A stretch of 64,000 bases of DNA, taken from positions 310,001-374,000 of the forward strand of contig JADJOX010000001.1 of the NCBI GenBank assembly GCA_016713565.1, in the 5' to 3' direction. Shown one piece after another: positions 44,314 to 53,029 of the stretch. The DNA comes from Ignavibacteriota bacterium. Its GTDB lineage: Bacteria; Bacteroidota; Ignavibacteria; Ignavibacteriales; Melioribacteraceae. Both the position numbers and the translations under genes were made by a program. Below the pieces are notes generated by a model. It was not told the DNA's origin. It searched no databases and saw only the letters and a program-made list of their open reading frames with translations. The number at the start of each line of letters is the position of its first letter. Position 1 is the first letter of the stretch.

Positions 44314-44712
44314 ATGGGTCAACAACAGTTATTATTAATCGTTTTAGGTGTTATCATTGTTGGTATCGCAGTAGTAGTTGGTATCAACGTATTTACAGCA
44401 AGCAGTAAAAATGCTAACAGAGATGCGGTCATCGCAGATCTTACAACTTTAGCTGCTATGGCTCAACAATATTATAGAAAACCAACAGCAATGGGCGGAG
44501 GCGGAAACTCATTCATTGGATGGGACGTTCCTAGTTCTTTATTAAGAACAGCTAACATGTCTGCAGATGTGACAATCGATGCTCAAACTGCAACTGGTTT
44601 AACACTTACTGCAACTTCAACTGAAACTGGCGCCGATGGTAGTGCTCCATTTACAGTAACAATGGAAGTACTAAAGAACGAAATTGACACAACATATTTT
44701 GATAATTTCTAA
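44314..44712 (+). CDS. Pilin-like protein 2, probable major subunit
   Basis: 132 residues, beginning MGQQQLLLIVLGVIIVG with the hydrophobic helix, then YYRKPTAMGGGGNSFIGW and a beta-rich, Thr-rich C-terminal domain. An unusually good ribosome-binding site (AAAGGAG) precedes the ATG. Codons are unlike the AT-rich background, with many ATC, GGT, GCT and GTA, as in highly expressed genes. The pair of conserved features shared with the upstream paralogue (start, YYRKP, GGGG.SF.GW, then Pro) defines a small family. No prepilin peptidase site of the usual kind is present. It is the best candidate for the main filament subunit, but assembly is inferred from the operon. Confidence 0.78.
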   Translation: MGQQQLLLIVLGVIIVGIAVVVGINVFTASSKNANRDAVIADLTTLAAMAQQYYRKPTAMGGGGNSFIGWDVPSSLLRTANMSADVTIDAQTATGLTLTATSTETGADGSAPFTVTMEVLKNEIDTTYFDNF

Positions 44713-44761
44713 AAAAAAAATGATTTAATCCGATTATCAAGTAAACGTTCTTAATTTTTGA

Positions 44762-44807
44762 AAGGCTAATAGAGCGAAGTAAGGTAGTTTTATTAGCCTT
44801 CTTTATT
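44762..44807 (+). terminator. Hairpin between the major pilin and the machinery genes
   Basis: A perfect 10-bp stem (44762-44771 with 44791-44800, loop 19 nt) is followed by CTTTATT. The T-run is short, so it may be a partial terminator or RNA-stabilising hairpin, giving high pilin and low machinery expression. Confidence 0.5.
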
Positions 44808-44829
44808 AAAAAAAAGAGAAGAAGAAATT

Positions 44830-46170
44830 ATGATAGAATTACGTTTTAACGCACTTAAAGCAAATGGACAAGCAATTTCCGGAACAATTAGTGCTCCTAC
44901 TTTTGCCGCAGGTAAAAAGAAAATTCAAGAATTGGTTGAAAAGCACGGTCTGAAAACCAAATCAATTGAAAGAAAATCCACATTTATATTTAAAGTAAGA
45001 AAGGGAAGTGAAAAACCTTTTACCGGCGAACAAAAAGCATTCAATAAACAGGAAGTTGTTCAGGCTTTATCAAAATTGGGTTATAATGTAATTTCAGTAA
45101 ATAAAAAATTATTGGAATTTAATTTAAAACCGCCTGCACAAGAAATTGTTTCATTCGTAAAAATAAGCGCAGAATTGTTAGATCAAAAATTACCTTATAG
45201 TGAAATTATGACTTTGCTTCAAAACGATCTTGAAAACAAAACTTTAAGAGAAACGTTAAAGCAAATTAATAATGAACTTAAAAAAGGTGCAGATAGTGAA
45301 GCAGTCTATTTGAAATATGAAGGCGTGTTCGGAAAGTTTACTGCTTACATGCTTGGACTGGCATCAAAAAGCGGTAACATGACGGAAATTTACCGAGCAA
45401 CAGCGAAATTTTTGGAAAGACAACAGGAATTTAAAAAGAATTTAAGAAGCGCATTGATCACTCCTGTAATTACATTATTTGTTCTTTTTATAGCTGTACT
45501 TTTTTATGTAGGATATATTTTCCCGGAAACCGCAAAACTATTTTTAAAGTTTGATATCCCACTTCCTCCAATGACAGCTGCTACATTAGATTTTAGTGAT
45601 TTTATACTTTCAAACCCTATTTTATTAACATTGGTAATATTTGCTCCGCCAATAATATTATGGCGATTTTCTAAAACCGAGAAAGGTAAATTTTTTCTCG
45701 ATAGATATATGCTGAAGATTCCGATTATGGGATCCCTGATTCACAAAACAAATATAGAAGTTTTTTGCCGAGTATTTTACACTCTTTATACCGGTTCGGC
45801 AGACAGTATTGAACCTATTAGGATTGCCGCAGAAGCAACCGGCAACAGATACTTTGAAAGTCAAATTAAAAATGTCTCGATTCCACTGATGGTAAGCAAA
45901 GGTATTGGTCTTACGGACGCATTTGAAGCGAGCGGCATTTTTACACCTACAGCAATTTCAAGATTTCATTCCGGAGAAGAAACCGGAACAATAAAAAATA
46001 CAGCAAAACAATTGGCAAATTATTATGAGAGTGAAACTGTATTTAGACTTAAAAATGTTATTGAAATGATTCAAGTTTTTATTGCAATGATAATTATGGT
46101 TGTTATGATAGGATTAACTTTAGTTTCTGCTGAAACAGCAACAATAAGTCCAAAACCACCAACAATGTAA
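44830..46170 (+). CDS. pilC: Type IV pilus/T2SS platform protein (PilC/GspF)
   Basis: A 446-residue inner-membrane protein. An extended cytoplasmic N-terminal region (about 1-125) precedes the two GspF repeats. The first has ISAELLDQKLPYSEIMTLL and LGLASKSGNMTEIYRATAKFLE. The second has VFCRVFYTLYTGSADSIEPI and FHSGEETGTIKNTAKQLANYYE. There are three hydrophobic spans (about 208-232, then LTLVIFAPPIILW and VFIAMIIMVVMIGLTLV). It is the platform that couples the ATPases to the pilins. The GAA-type leader lies just before the ATG, and it follows the hairpin after the major pilin. Confidence 0.9.
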   Translation: MIELRFNALKANGQAISGTISAPTFAAGKKKIQELVEKHGLKTKSIERKSTFIFKVRKGSEKPFTGEQKAFNKQEVVQALSKLGYNVISVNKKLLEFNLKPPAQEIVSFVKISAELLDQKLPYSEIMTLLQNDLENKTLRETLKQINNELKKGADSEAVYLKYEGVFGKFTAYMLGLASKSGNMTEIYRATAKFLERQQEFKKNLRSALITPVITLFVLFIAVLFYVGYIFPETAKLFLKFDIPLPPMTAATLDFSDFILSNPILLTLVIFAPPIILWRFSKTEKGKFFLDRYMLKIPIMGSLIHKTNIEVFCRVFYTLYTGSADSIEPIRIAAEATGNRYFESQIKNVSIPLMVSKGIGLTDAFEASGIFTPTAISRFHSGEETGTIKNTAKQLANYYESETVFRLKNVIEMIQVFIAMIIMVVMIGLTLVSAETATISPKPPTM

Positions 46171-46189
46171 AAAAAGTTGAAGAGCTGAA

Positions 46190-47980
46190 ATGGTTGAAGA
46201 AAAATTAGAAATGACAGATAAGATTGGTTACCTCCTACTAAAAAAAGGGATAATCGATTTGGATATTCTCGAGAAAGCTCTTCAAATTAAAGATAAAGAA
46301 TTTGGAAATGCCAAACGTAACTTGGGTCAAATATTAGTTCAGGAATTTGGCTTCGACCATGACGTTGTCTTTAGAGAAATAGCAATTCTTTATGCTTTCA
46401 AAGAGATTATATTCAATCCTTTAGAATATACTGAAGCAATAATTATCGAAATGCAGAAAATTTTGGAAGAAGCCGGCGAGGATGTTAAACAGCAGCTTTT
46501 ATCGCATAAAGTACTTCCTTTTAAATTTGACGATAGAATAAGAGATAAACTTATTCTTGCGGCAATTGATCCTACAGATAGGTCACTTACTAAAATTGCG
46601 TATAACCTTAAAGCTAAAAAATATGAACTTAATTTTATAAAAAAGAAAGACTACGAAAAATTGGTCGATCTATTAGTTCCGAAAGAAAATGAGTTCATGC
46701 AGATGGTTGAATCTTCTGATGAAATAATGCAGGTTGAAATTGATGAAAACAACGTATCTGAGGAACAGTTAGATTCAGAAATAAATAAAAGCGCGTTAGT
46801 AAATTTAGTTGAAGCCGCTTTAGTAGAAGGAGTTAGAAGAGGTGTAAGTGATATTCATATAGTACCTAAAAGTGCAAGGAAAACAGAGATCCATTTTCGT
46901 CAAGACGGAAAACTGCAGTTATGGTATACACAAGATAACACATTGCCGGAAGCTGTTATGGCGGTTGTAAAAGATAGATCAAAAGGTCTTGACAGATTTG
47001 AACGTGAAAAAGCACAAGACGGATTCATTCAAAGACAAATTGATAATGTTGTTATTCGTTACAGAGTTTCAGTTTTACCTATGGTAGGTACAGAACTTAA
47101 AAGTAAATTTGAAAGTATAGTAATAAGAATACTAGATGATAGAAATGTTATAAAAGATTTAAGCAAACTTGGCTTAGTTGGTTATGCCAAAAAAGCATTC
47201 GAAAAAGCAATTAATCAACCGCAGGGTATGGTTATTTTGACCGGACCAACGGGAAGCGGTAAGAGTACAACACTAATTGCAGCATTATACCAAGTTATTG
47301 ATCCCTCCGTAAATGTTCTTACTGTTGAAGATCCTGTGGAATATGTAATTGATGGTGCACGCCAATTGAAGATTGGTCATAAAATGAATTTTGAACAGGC
47401 TATAAGATCAATTTTAAGACATGACCCAGATATAGTTCTTGTTGGTGAAATGAGAGACAAGGAAACGGCCGAAACCGCTATTAAATTAGCAAATACGGGT
47501 CACTTAACTTTTTCAACATTACATACCAACGATGCGCCAAGTGCGGTTGCGAGATTATTTAAAATGGGAGTTGAACCATTTTTAATTGCTTATGCAATAA
47601 ATATAATTGTTGCTCAAAGATTGATTAGAAGATTGTGTGAAAATTGTAAACGAAAAGTTACAGAATTTGATGCCGCTGAAATGGAAGCACATGGATTGAA
47701 TGCTGAAGAATGGAAAAATTATGAAATTTATGAAGCTGTTGGATGTGAAAAATGCAATAAGACAGGTTATAAAGGGAGATTGGCAATACACGAAGCTCTT
47801 TATTTTTCTAAAGAAATTAGGGAGATAATTGTTAGATCCGGAAACGATGTTGATGAAGAAGCTATAAGGGTGCAAGCAAAAAAGGATGGTACATTAAACT
47901 TAAGAGATAACGGTTTTGAAAAAGCCAAAATAGGATTAACATCTATTCCTGAAGTAATTGCCGCAACAATGGAAGAATAA
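46190..47980 (+). CDS. pilB: Pilus extension ATPase (PilB/GspE family)
   Basis: A 596-residue ATPase. N-terminal MshEN-type domain (about 8-75, IGYLLLKKGIIDLDILEKAL). Walker A at about 352-359 (GPTGSGKST), Asp box (VLTVEDPVEYVIDG), Walker B (DPDIVLVGEMRDKETAETA), His box (TLHTNDAPSAVARL) and the zinc tetracysteine (CENCKRK and CEKCNKTGYKGR). It supplies the energy for filament extension in the cytoplasm. It lies 19 bases after pilC and six bases before the PilT gene. Confidence 0.93.
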   Translation: MVEEKLEMTDKIGYLLLKKGIIDLDILEKALQIKDKEFGNAKRNLGQILVQEFGFDHDVVFREIAILYAFKEIIFNPLEYTEAIIIEMQKILEEAGEDVKQQLLSHKVLPFKFDDRIRDKLILAAIDPTDRSLTKIAYNLKAKKYELNFIKKKDYEKLVDLLVPKENEFMQMVESSDEIMQVEIDENNVSEEQLDSEINKSALVNLVEAALVEGVRRGVSDIHIVPKSARKTEIHFRQDGKLQLWYTQDNTLPEAVMAVVKDRSKGLDRFEREKAQDGFIQRQIDNVVIRYRVSVLPMVGTELKSKFESIVIRILDDRNVIKDLSKLGLVGYAKKAFEKAINQPQGMVILTGPTGSGKSTTLIAALYQVIDPSVNVLTVEDPVEYVIDGARQLKIGHKMNFEQAIRSILRHDPDIVLVGEMRDKETAETAIKLANTGHLTFSTLHTNDAPSAVARLFKMGVEPFLIAYAINIIVAQRLIRRLCENCKRKVTEFDAAEMEAHGLNAEEWKNYEIYEAVGCEKCNKTGYKGRLAIHEALYFSKEIREIIVRSGNDVDEEAIRVQAKKDGTLNLRDNGFEKAKIGLTSIPEVIAATMEE

Positions 47981-47986
47981 AAAAAA

Positions 47987-49213
47987 ATGATAAATCATGC
48001 ACTTGAAATATTATCAAAATTTGCGAAGTCTATTCCTGAAGCATATATCGGTATGGATAGGACAAATTATATAATAGAAAAATCTCAAGAATTAAGCATT
48101 AAAGAAAAAGATCTTCTTATAAAATTGATCAATCACATTTTAACAGTAATGGTTGATAGAGGAGCCTCGGATATTGAAATAGGCGGACCCGGATCTGGAA
48201 ATTATATCTGGTTCAGAATTCAAGGGATTAAGCAGAGAATTAAAGATTTGCCAAATCTTAAAATTGAAGAAGCAACTTTATTGATTGCAGCTTTTTTAAA
48301 TAAAAATCAACACCGTCATTTAATGGTAAACAGAAATTTGGATTTCAGTTATTCCTTTAGATACATAAAAGAAAATGTAAATGTTAGATTCAGAGCCGAT
48401 GCTTATTATGATTTGGATTGTTTGACTTTGAACATGCGTGCCATTTCAAGTAAATTAAGAACAATTCAAAGTTATGATTTTCATCCATATGCATTGCAGG
48501 CAATGAGTCATAATTACATTAAATTCGGACTTTCTTTAATAACCGGTATAACAGGTTCGGGAAAATCAACTACTCTTGATGCAATAATTGATCTTCACAA
48601 TCAAACGGTTCCTTGTCAAATAATAACAATAGCTTCACCAATCGAATTTGTTCATGCATCAAACCAATGCATAATAAAACATAGGGAAATTGGGAGAGAT
48701 GTTCTATCATTTAAAGATGGTGTTTCTCAAGCATTAAGACAAGATCCCGATATTATAATAATTGGTGAAATGAGAGATCCCGATACAATTTTAGCTGCGC
48801 TAGAAGTTGCGGATACAGGTCATAAAGTATTTTCTACATTGCACACTTCTTCGGCAATTGAATCAATAGATAGAATTATTGCAGAAGTTAATCCGGTTGA
48901 ACAAGAAAGGGTTAGAATGCGTTTGGCCGATGTTTTGGTTTCGGTAGTTTCACAAAAATTAATTCCAGGTTTGGATGGAAAATTAGTATTGGCAAAAGAA
49001 ATATTGGTAGTTACTCCAAGTGTAAAAGCGGCTATCAAAAATAATAATACAAGTGAAATTTATATGATGATGAATCAAGGCGGGAACCTTGGAATGATTA
49101 CAATGGAACAGGATTTAATGCGATTATATCAGCAAAGAAAAATTTCAAAAGAAAATATGATAGCATTTGCTAATAACAAAACAAGAATGCAACAATTATT
49201 TAAAGCGGTATAA
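47987..49213 (+). CDS. pilT: Pilus retraction ATPase (PilT family)
   Basis: A 408-residue ATPase. Walker A at about 187-194 (GITGSGKST), ALRQDPDIIIIGEMRDPDTI as Walker B, the DTGHKVFSTLHT box, and a PilT-like end (AKEILVVTPSVKAAIKNN, SEIYMMMNQGGNLGMITMEQDL). There is no zinc tetracysteine. PilT drives retraction, so its presence favours a dynamic type IV pilus over a type II secretion system. It is the second ATPase of the operon, and the C-terminal AIRNLIREGK-type segment is partly changed. Confidence 0.92.
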   Translation: MINHALEILSKFAKSIPEAYIGMDRTNYIIEKSQELSIKEKDLLIKLINHILTVMVDRGASDIEIGGPGSGNYIWFRIQGIKQRIKDLPNLKIEEATLLIAAFLNKNQHRHLMVNRNLDFSYSFRYIKENVNVRFRADAYYDLDCLTLNMRAISSKLRTIQSYDFHPYALQAMSHNYIKFGLSLITGITGSGKSTTLDAIIDLHNQTVPCQIITIASPIEFVHASNQCIIKHREIGRDVLSFKDGVSQALRQDPDIIIIGEMRDPDTILAALEVADTGHKVFSTLHTSSAIESIDRIIAEVNPVEQERVRMRLADVLVSVVSQKLIPGLDGKLVLAKEILVVTPSVKAAIKNNNTSEIYMMMNQGGNLGMITMEQDLMRLYQQRKISKENMIAFANNKTRMQQLFKAV

Positions 49214-49216
49214 ATT

Positions 49217-50779
49217 ATGAAACCAATTGTATTAGTCTCATCGGAAGGCAATGATACCAAAATCGTTGTTCTTTCAAAAGAGAAAGAAAAGATAAAAGTT
49301 CAGAAAACTTTTTCAATGATTATGTCCGGCGGACATGATTTTAAAGATCCGATGGGCGGGAATTCTGATATTCAATTAATTAAAAATATTGATTCAGATA
49401 TATCTATTGATAATATTGGCGATAGCGGAAGCAAACTTGCGTCTGTTGATAGAAATGACGTAAGCTATGTTGCCAACTATTTTAATTCGGATGAACTAAA
49501 GAATTCAGAATTTATTTCTGTTGTTACTGATCCGGTTATAAATCATCACACTTTTACTGGACATATTTCTAACAACAAACAAAAGACAATTAGCGCGATT
49601 ATTGGTGATATAGCTAAGCAGAAGAATATTAATGTTGCTGCCGACTCAATAGATTATATTAAAATTGATGATAAAACACTGCACAGCGTATTTTTGCGTG
49701 AAGATAATCCAAGCGTTAACTTTATAAATGCTTGGGCTGCGCATAATGGTAAAAGATTTTATAAAATTATCGGAATTAAAAGCTCTGAAACAGCGCTCGC
49801 AAATTATGTAATTAAAACAAATAAATTTTTTGAAGAAGATTTTACATTAATTATAAATACAGGACATGAATCAAGTAAGTTAATTTTCTTAAAAGGTTCT
49901 AAGCTGCACCACATTGGTTCTTCATTAGATATTGGGACACAAAACATACATACCTACGATGTTTATTTCTCTAAAATTCTGCTAGAAATGGAAAATGGAG
50001 GAATACCGAGACTAGATAATGTAATACTATGCGGTGAAGATAAATCAGAGAATTTAGTACTTTCTTTCTACGGAACATTTCCAGAAGCTAATGTAACTGA
50101 ACTTAATTTTGATAGTCTCGATACAACTTCATTGAATGAAGAGCAGATGGAAAATATAGCGGCATTTGCATTTCCATTAGCCGCCGGTATAGAATTTTTT
50201 GAATCTAAAGGAAGTAAACATGAAAGCATAAGCTTTCTTCCTAAATATATCATTGAAAATCAAAAAGCAATTCAATTCGGCTGGCATGCATTGTTAGTAT
50301 TTCCATTATTGTTTGCTGCGGCTTTCTTTTTCACATTTCAAATTCTTGAAAACAATAAGAAGTTAGCAGAGCAAAAAATGGAAATAGAAAGATTGAAACT
50401 TCTTAAATCTCAGAATGAAATAATTATTAAAGAAATGGATGGATATTCTTCAAAGATAAGTAAGTTTGACGAAACGCAAGCAATACTTGATTCAGCCACA
50501 GCTGGTACGGAAATTTGGGGAAATATGCTCACAAATATTTCTGACTTTATGGAAAGAAGAAGGAACTTCTGGATTTCAAATTTAGAAACAGGTGTTGATA
50601 AAAATGTCAGCTTAAAAGGTTTTACACTTAACAGAAGTGTTCTAACTGAATTTGCAGATCAGAATAATTCGTCATTATTAAATACAGTAACTTTTGAGCC
50701 GTTGAGAGAAGCCAAATCATATTCGTATAACTTAAAATTTCATGTAAAAGAAAACGGAGCAGAAAAAAATGAACCGTAA
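49217..50779 (+). CDS. PilM-PilN fusion-like pilus alignment protein
   Basis: A 520-residue protein. Residues 1-340 form a divergent actin-like part (KPIVLVSSEGNDTKIVVLS, DFTLIINTGHESSKLIFLKG, RLDNVILCGEDKSENLVLSF, AAFAFPLAAGIEFF), comparable to PilM. One transmembrane helix (about 355-378, ALLVFPLLFAAAFFFTFQIL) is followed by a coiled coil and a ferredoxin-like fold (WGNMLTNISDFMERRRNFWI, NVSLKGFTLNRSVLTEFAD), comparable to PilN. In most type IV pilus systems these are two genes. The overlap of 11 bases with the next gene shows coupled translation. Call is based on order and fold style, not on strong identity. Confidence 0.65.
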   Translation: MKPIVLVSSEGNDTKIVVLSKEKEKIKVQKTFSMIMSGGHDFKDPMGGNSDIQLIKNIDSDISIDNIGDSGSKLASVDRNDVSYVANYFNSDELKNSEFISVVTDPVINHHTFTGHISNNKQKTISAIIGDIAKQKNINVAADSIDYIKIDDKTLHSVFLREDNPSVNFINAWAAHNGKRFYKIIGIKSSETALANYVIKTNKFFEEDFTLIINTGHESSKLIFLKGSKLHHIGSSLDIGTQNIHTYDVYFSKILLEMENGGIPRLDNVILCGEDKSENLVLSFYGTFPEANVTELNFDSLDTTSLNEEQMENIAAFAFPLAAGIEFFESKGSKHESISFLPKYIIENQKAIQFGWHALLVFPLLFAAAFFFTFQILENNKKLAEQKMEIERLKLLKSQNEIIIKEMDGYSSKISKFDETQAILDSATAGTEIWGNMLTNISDFMERRRNFWISNLETGVDKNVSLKGFTLNRSVLTEFADQNNSSLLNTVTFEPLREAKSYSYNLKFHVKENGAEKNEP

Positions 50780-51674
50780 AACATTTAGTACACTTTTACT
50801 TGTTGCTATTTTTGCAATTATAGCAATTACAGGAAGTGCTTATACATATTACTTTCAGGCTAATGATATTGAGGATAATGAAAAGCAGTTGAAAGATTTG
50901 AAAGTTAACGCACAGAATACCGAAGAATTGGAAATACAGCTTGCAGACTTGAAATTAAAAATTCAGGAAATGGATTCAATTTTATCTTTGCGTAAATATG
51001 TTATACCGACAAAGATAACGCAATCCAGTTTTTTTCAATTTGTTAATGATGTAAGCGCTAATTTTTCTGAAAATTCTCATGTTAATGTTGAGTATGTTAC
51101 TTCGGGCCCTCAAGGTAGTTTCTCGACTCATAATTATTCCATAAAAGGAACAGCCGAGTTTAATGATTTATTCAAATTGATCTATTCTATTGAACAGAGT
51201 AAAGAGCTTAAAAAAATTACAAAAGGAAATTTAACAAATTTTGTTGAAGTTGATGAAGAAGGAATTCCACATTATTTGGTTACTTATTCTTTGGACATAT
51301 TAGTTTACTATTCTGATAATGATATGTTTGCTTCTGCTAATTATGCCGAAAATAAATTGGAACCTAATCCGCTTTACAACATATTTTATCCTTTAATAAG
51401 AGAAGAAATTCCACCTAACTCAGAAGGTTTGCTTGATGTTCAAACTGCACAACTATTAGCTTTAATTCCGGATGGCGCATATTTAGCAGATGCTTCAGGT
51501 ACATCCCATTTACTTTGGGAAGGAGATAAAGTGTATTTGGGATACTTAACAAAGATAGATTATAAAACCAATGAAGTTAAATTTATTCTTAACAAAGGCG
51601 GAGTTATTGAAAATATAACATTAACTCTACAGCAAGCAGAACCTGAAAAAGATAAAAAAAATAAGAGAAAATAA
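50769..51674 (+). CDS. PilO-PilP fusion-like pilus alignment protein
   Basis: A 301-residue protein: one N-terminal transmembrane helix (about 7-27), a coiled coil (about 32-75), a PilO-like ferredoxin fold (FFQFVNDVSANFSENSHVNV, NYSIKGTAEFNDLFKLIYSIEQS), a linker, and a C-terminal PilP-like beta domain (about 225-290: LLALIPDGAYLADASGTSHLL, WEGDKVYLGYLTKIDYKTNEV). PilP normally is a separate lipoprotein that binds the secretin; here it would be tethered to the inner membrane through PilO. Two bases separate it from the secretin gene. Moderate confidence. Confidence 0.62.
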   Translation: MNRKTFSTLLLVAIFAIIAITGSAYTYYFQANDIEDNEKQLKDLKVNAQNTEELEIQLADLKLKIQEMDSILSLRKYVIPTKITQSSFFQFVNDVSANFSENSHVNVEYVTSGPQGSFSTHNYSIKGTAEFNDLFKLIYSIEQSKELKKITKGNLTNFVEVDEEGIPHYLVTYSLDILVYYSDNDMFASANYAENKLEPNPLYNIFYPLIREEIPPNSEGLLDVQTAQLLALIPDGAYLADASGTSHLLWEGDKVYLGYLTKIDYKTNEVKFILNKGGVIENITLTLQQAEPEKDKKNKRK

Positions 51675-51675
51675 A

Positions 51676-52932
51676 ATGAAAAAGATAATATTATTTGTTA
51701 TTACATTTTTAATTTCCATTCCAATTCTTGGTCAAAGAGAATTAGAAAAATCATTAAATGAATTTGTTAATCCGGATGAACTTGTTTCTATTTCTGAATA
51801 TACTCCTTTTGATAAAGCTTTGGAAATATTAAGTCAAATAAGCGAAAAGAAAACAGGAAAAAGAATAATAAGTACTGCCGAAGTTGTAACGCCTATTGGA
51901 GTTGAAATAAATAAACTTCCTTATATGAAAGCTTTGGTAATTATTATTCAATACAACAATCTTGTTTTTGAAGAAAAGGAAAATGTAATTATAGTACATA
52001 AAAAAACCGTTGACGCAAAAAATTTAACCGATGAAACATTTGCATCGGTAGATTCTAGAGAAGTTAAAATTTCAGCAATATTTTTTGAAGCTGACGTTAA
52101 CGAAATTCAGGAAAGAGGAATAAATTGGGAATGGCTGTTTTCAAGCAATGGAATTAGCATTGGAACCAAACTAAGAACATTTTCTGAGACTAAAGAACAA
52201 ACAAACAGCTCTGGATCTAGTTCTACTGAAACTCCACCAGAATATCTGTTGAATACAGCTCATGAATTTACTTCCGGCGATTGGACTGGTTCTGTAGAAG
52301 GTGTACTACAGTTTTTTGAATCGGAAAATTTAGGCGAAGTAATTGCAAGACCAAAAGTTACTGTTCGTGATAAAATGAAAGGCAGAATTCAAATAGGTTC
52401 CGATATTTCGATTAAACAAAGAGATTTTGCCGGAAATGTTATCGACGCTTTTTTCTCTACCGGAACGATAATTGAAGTTACACCTTATATTTACAGTGAA
52501 GATCAGCAAGATTATATACTGCTTAAAGTTAATGCAGAGAGAAGTTCTGCTATTCCAGGTGAAATTACAACCGAAATAAAGAAGACAGTAGTTACTACAG
52601 ATTTACTTATGCTAAGTGGTGAAGAAAAAGCAATTGGCGGTCTTTTTGTAAATGAAGAAGTTAATGTAAGACAAGGAATTCCATTTCTAAAAGATTTGCC
52701 TTGGTGGGTTTTTGGAATAAGATATTTGGCAGGATATGATAAGATTACTGTCAATAAAAAAGAAGTAATTATTGTACTTCAGGTTGAACTGGTTCCAACA
52801 CTTAAAGAAAGAGTAGCACAGAAAAAGATGAACATAATGGAAAGGGAAATATTGGAAGATCACGAAAATTTGAAAAAATTTAAGGTTAAGCCATTTAGAG
52901 ACGTTGATGATAAAGCAAAACTTAATGACTAA
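51676..52932 (+). CDS. Short secretin (PilQ/GspD family)
   Basis: A 418-residue protein with a signal peptide (MKKIILFVITFLISIPILG). Only a short N-terminal domain precedes the secretin gate: one STN-like domain (about 30-110) and a linker. The secretin domain (about 125-390) has the expected elements: FFEADVNEIQERGINWEW, EVIARPKVTVRDKMKGRIQIG, FSTGTIIEVTPYIY, LLMLSGEEKAIGGLF, QGIPFLKDLPWWVFGI and EVIIVLQVELVP. It is about half the length of PilQ, with no AMIN or peptidoglycan-binding domain. It is the outer-membrane channel for the filament and the last gene of the operon. Confidence 0.82.
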   Translation: MKKIILFVITFLISIPILGQRELEKSLNEFVNPDELVSISEYTPFDKALEILSQISEKKTGKRIISTAEVVTPIGVEINKLPYMKALVIIIQYNNLVFEEKENVIIVHKKTVDAKNLTDETFASVDSREVKISAIFFEADVNEIQERGINWEWLFSSNGISIGTKLRTFSETKEQTNSSGSSSTETPPEYLLNTAHEFTSGDWTGSVEGVLQFFESENLGEVIARPKVTVRDKMKGRIQIGSDISIKQRDFAGNVIDAFFSTGTIIEVTPYIYSEDQQDYILLKVNAERSSAIPGEITTEIKKTVVTTDLLMLSGEEKAIGGLFVNEEVNVRQGIPFLKDLPWWVFGIRYLAGYDKITVNKKEVIIVLQVELVPTLKERVAQKKMNIMEREILEDHENLKKFKVKPFRDVDDKAKLND

Positions 52933-52955
52933 TAAATAAAATTTATATAAAAATT

Positions 52956-52992
52956 AATTACCCAATATTGAAATTCAATGTTGGGTAATTTT
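52956..52992 (+). terminator. Terminator at the end of the pilus operon
   Basis: A near-perfect inverted repeat of 17 bases (52956-52972 with 52974-52990, one G-U) forms a strong hairpin, followed only by TTTTGTT. It lies between the secretin and the hybrid kinase gene, and 38 bases before the kinase's ATG. Confidence 0.6.
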
Positions 52993-53029
52993 GTTAATAT
53001 TCATTGTATTAACGAAACCCTTCATAAAA

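Noticed and set aside
52991..53029. TTG start giving 13 extra residues to the hybrid kinase
   Set aside because: It lies at the end of the terminator hairpin, and the ATG at 53030 gives a normal membrane-anchor N-terminus.
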